Positions 15,523 to 15,588 of a stretch of 15,588 bases of DNA are shown piece by piece. Below the pieces are notes generated by a model. The model was not told the DNA's origin. It saw only the letters and a list, made by a program, of their open reading frames with translations, and ran no database searches. Within the stretch, counting starts at the first letter, position 1, and each line of letters starts with the position of its first letter. The DNA is taken from the NCBI GenBank assembly GCA_029253325.1, contig JAQWZS010000020.1:1-15588 (forward strand), in the 5' to 3' direction. The position numbers and the translations under genes were made by a program. The DNA comes from Bacteroidia bacterium. Lineage in GTDB: Bacteria > Bacteroidota > Bacteroidia > NS11-12g > UBA9320.

Positions 15523-15588
15523 GGCTGACACGACCAGCTCCCTCCGAACTCCCCCAGGGCAGGAATGCAGCAAGGGTACGAGGTTGTA
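15523..15588 (+). ncRNA. ffs: Small (4.5S-type) signal recognition particle RNA, 5' part
   Basis: The SRP RNA binds Ffh and guides ribosomes making membrane proteins to FtsY. The apical helix 8 is complete: a GGAA tetraloop (15562-15565) closed by GCA/TGC, the symmetric internal loop with CAGG (15555-15558) opposite AGCA (15569-15572), and a flanking C-rich strand (15551-15554) that faces GGG at 15574-15576. These are the Ffh-binding elements. The bases before it (CGACCAGCTCCCTCCGAACT) form the 5' side of the long hairpin, whose 3' partner lies beyond the window, so the gene is cut by the edge. The start is set from the promoter and may be off by a few bases. The gene is divergent from the carboxylase operon; the region between them holds only the two candidate promoters. 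Confidence 0.88.

Noticed and set aside
1..15588. Mobile element, CRISPR, toxin-antitoxin or defence island
   Set aside because: No transposase, integrase, direct-repeat array, nuclease-toxin pair or composition shift was seen; every gene fits chromosomal Bacteroidota content.

Overview
The window reads as ordinary chromosome of a member of the Bacteroidota, probably a free-living marine or aquatic lineage. The evidence is the type IX secretion (T9SS) cargo with a C-terminal sorting domain, the PorV/PorQ-family barrel beside it, the greA-HIT gene pair, the AT-rich composition and AT-ending codons, the lack of obvious Shine-Dalgarno sequences, and several sites matching the Bacteroidota promoter -7 element TAnnTTTG. 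I see no insertion sequence, phage gene, tRNA, CRISPR array or attachment site. Genes are tightly packed and no gene-free stretch exceeds 300 bases.

Layout. 1-4588 (+): the 3' part of a very large secreted T9SS cargo, then a PorV/PorQ-family outer-membrane protein. A GC-rich hairpin terminator follows. 4658-5529 (+): greA and a HIT-family hydrolase overlapping by one base. 5533-6102 (-): ruvC, which has no usable ATG start. 6160-8479 (+): a coupled three-gene cassette of an LPG-synthase/UPF0104-type membrane protein, a membrane-anchored family 2 glycosyltransferase and a small 89-residue protein, joined by two ATGA overlaps. 8481-9146 (-): a 221-residue protein I do not recognise. 9275-10561 (+): type II citrate synthase. 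15371-10567 (-): a close-packed run of a methylcrotonyl-CoA-carboxylase-type carboxyltransferase, a secreted subtilisin-like peptidase with a very long insertion, and a lipoprotein YtcJ-like amidohydrolase. 15489-15588 (+): a good Bacteroidota promoter and the 5' part of the small SRP RNA, cut by the window edge.

How the genes fit together. The first pair belongs to protein export and outer-membrane function. greA, ruvC, citrate synthase and SRP RNA are housekeeping. The 6160-8479 cassette looks like an envelope glycolipid or polyisoprenoid-linked sugar function, with substrate unknown. The carboxylase-peptidase-amidohydrolase run could support degradation of leucine, peptides or amides, but only the tight spacing links the three genes. 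No wholly new defence or mobile system is evident. The least explained parts are the cargo/PorV-like pair, the small cassette protein, the unrecognised 8481-9146 protein and the peptidase insertion.
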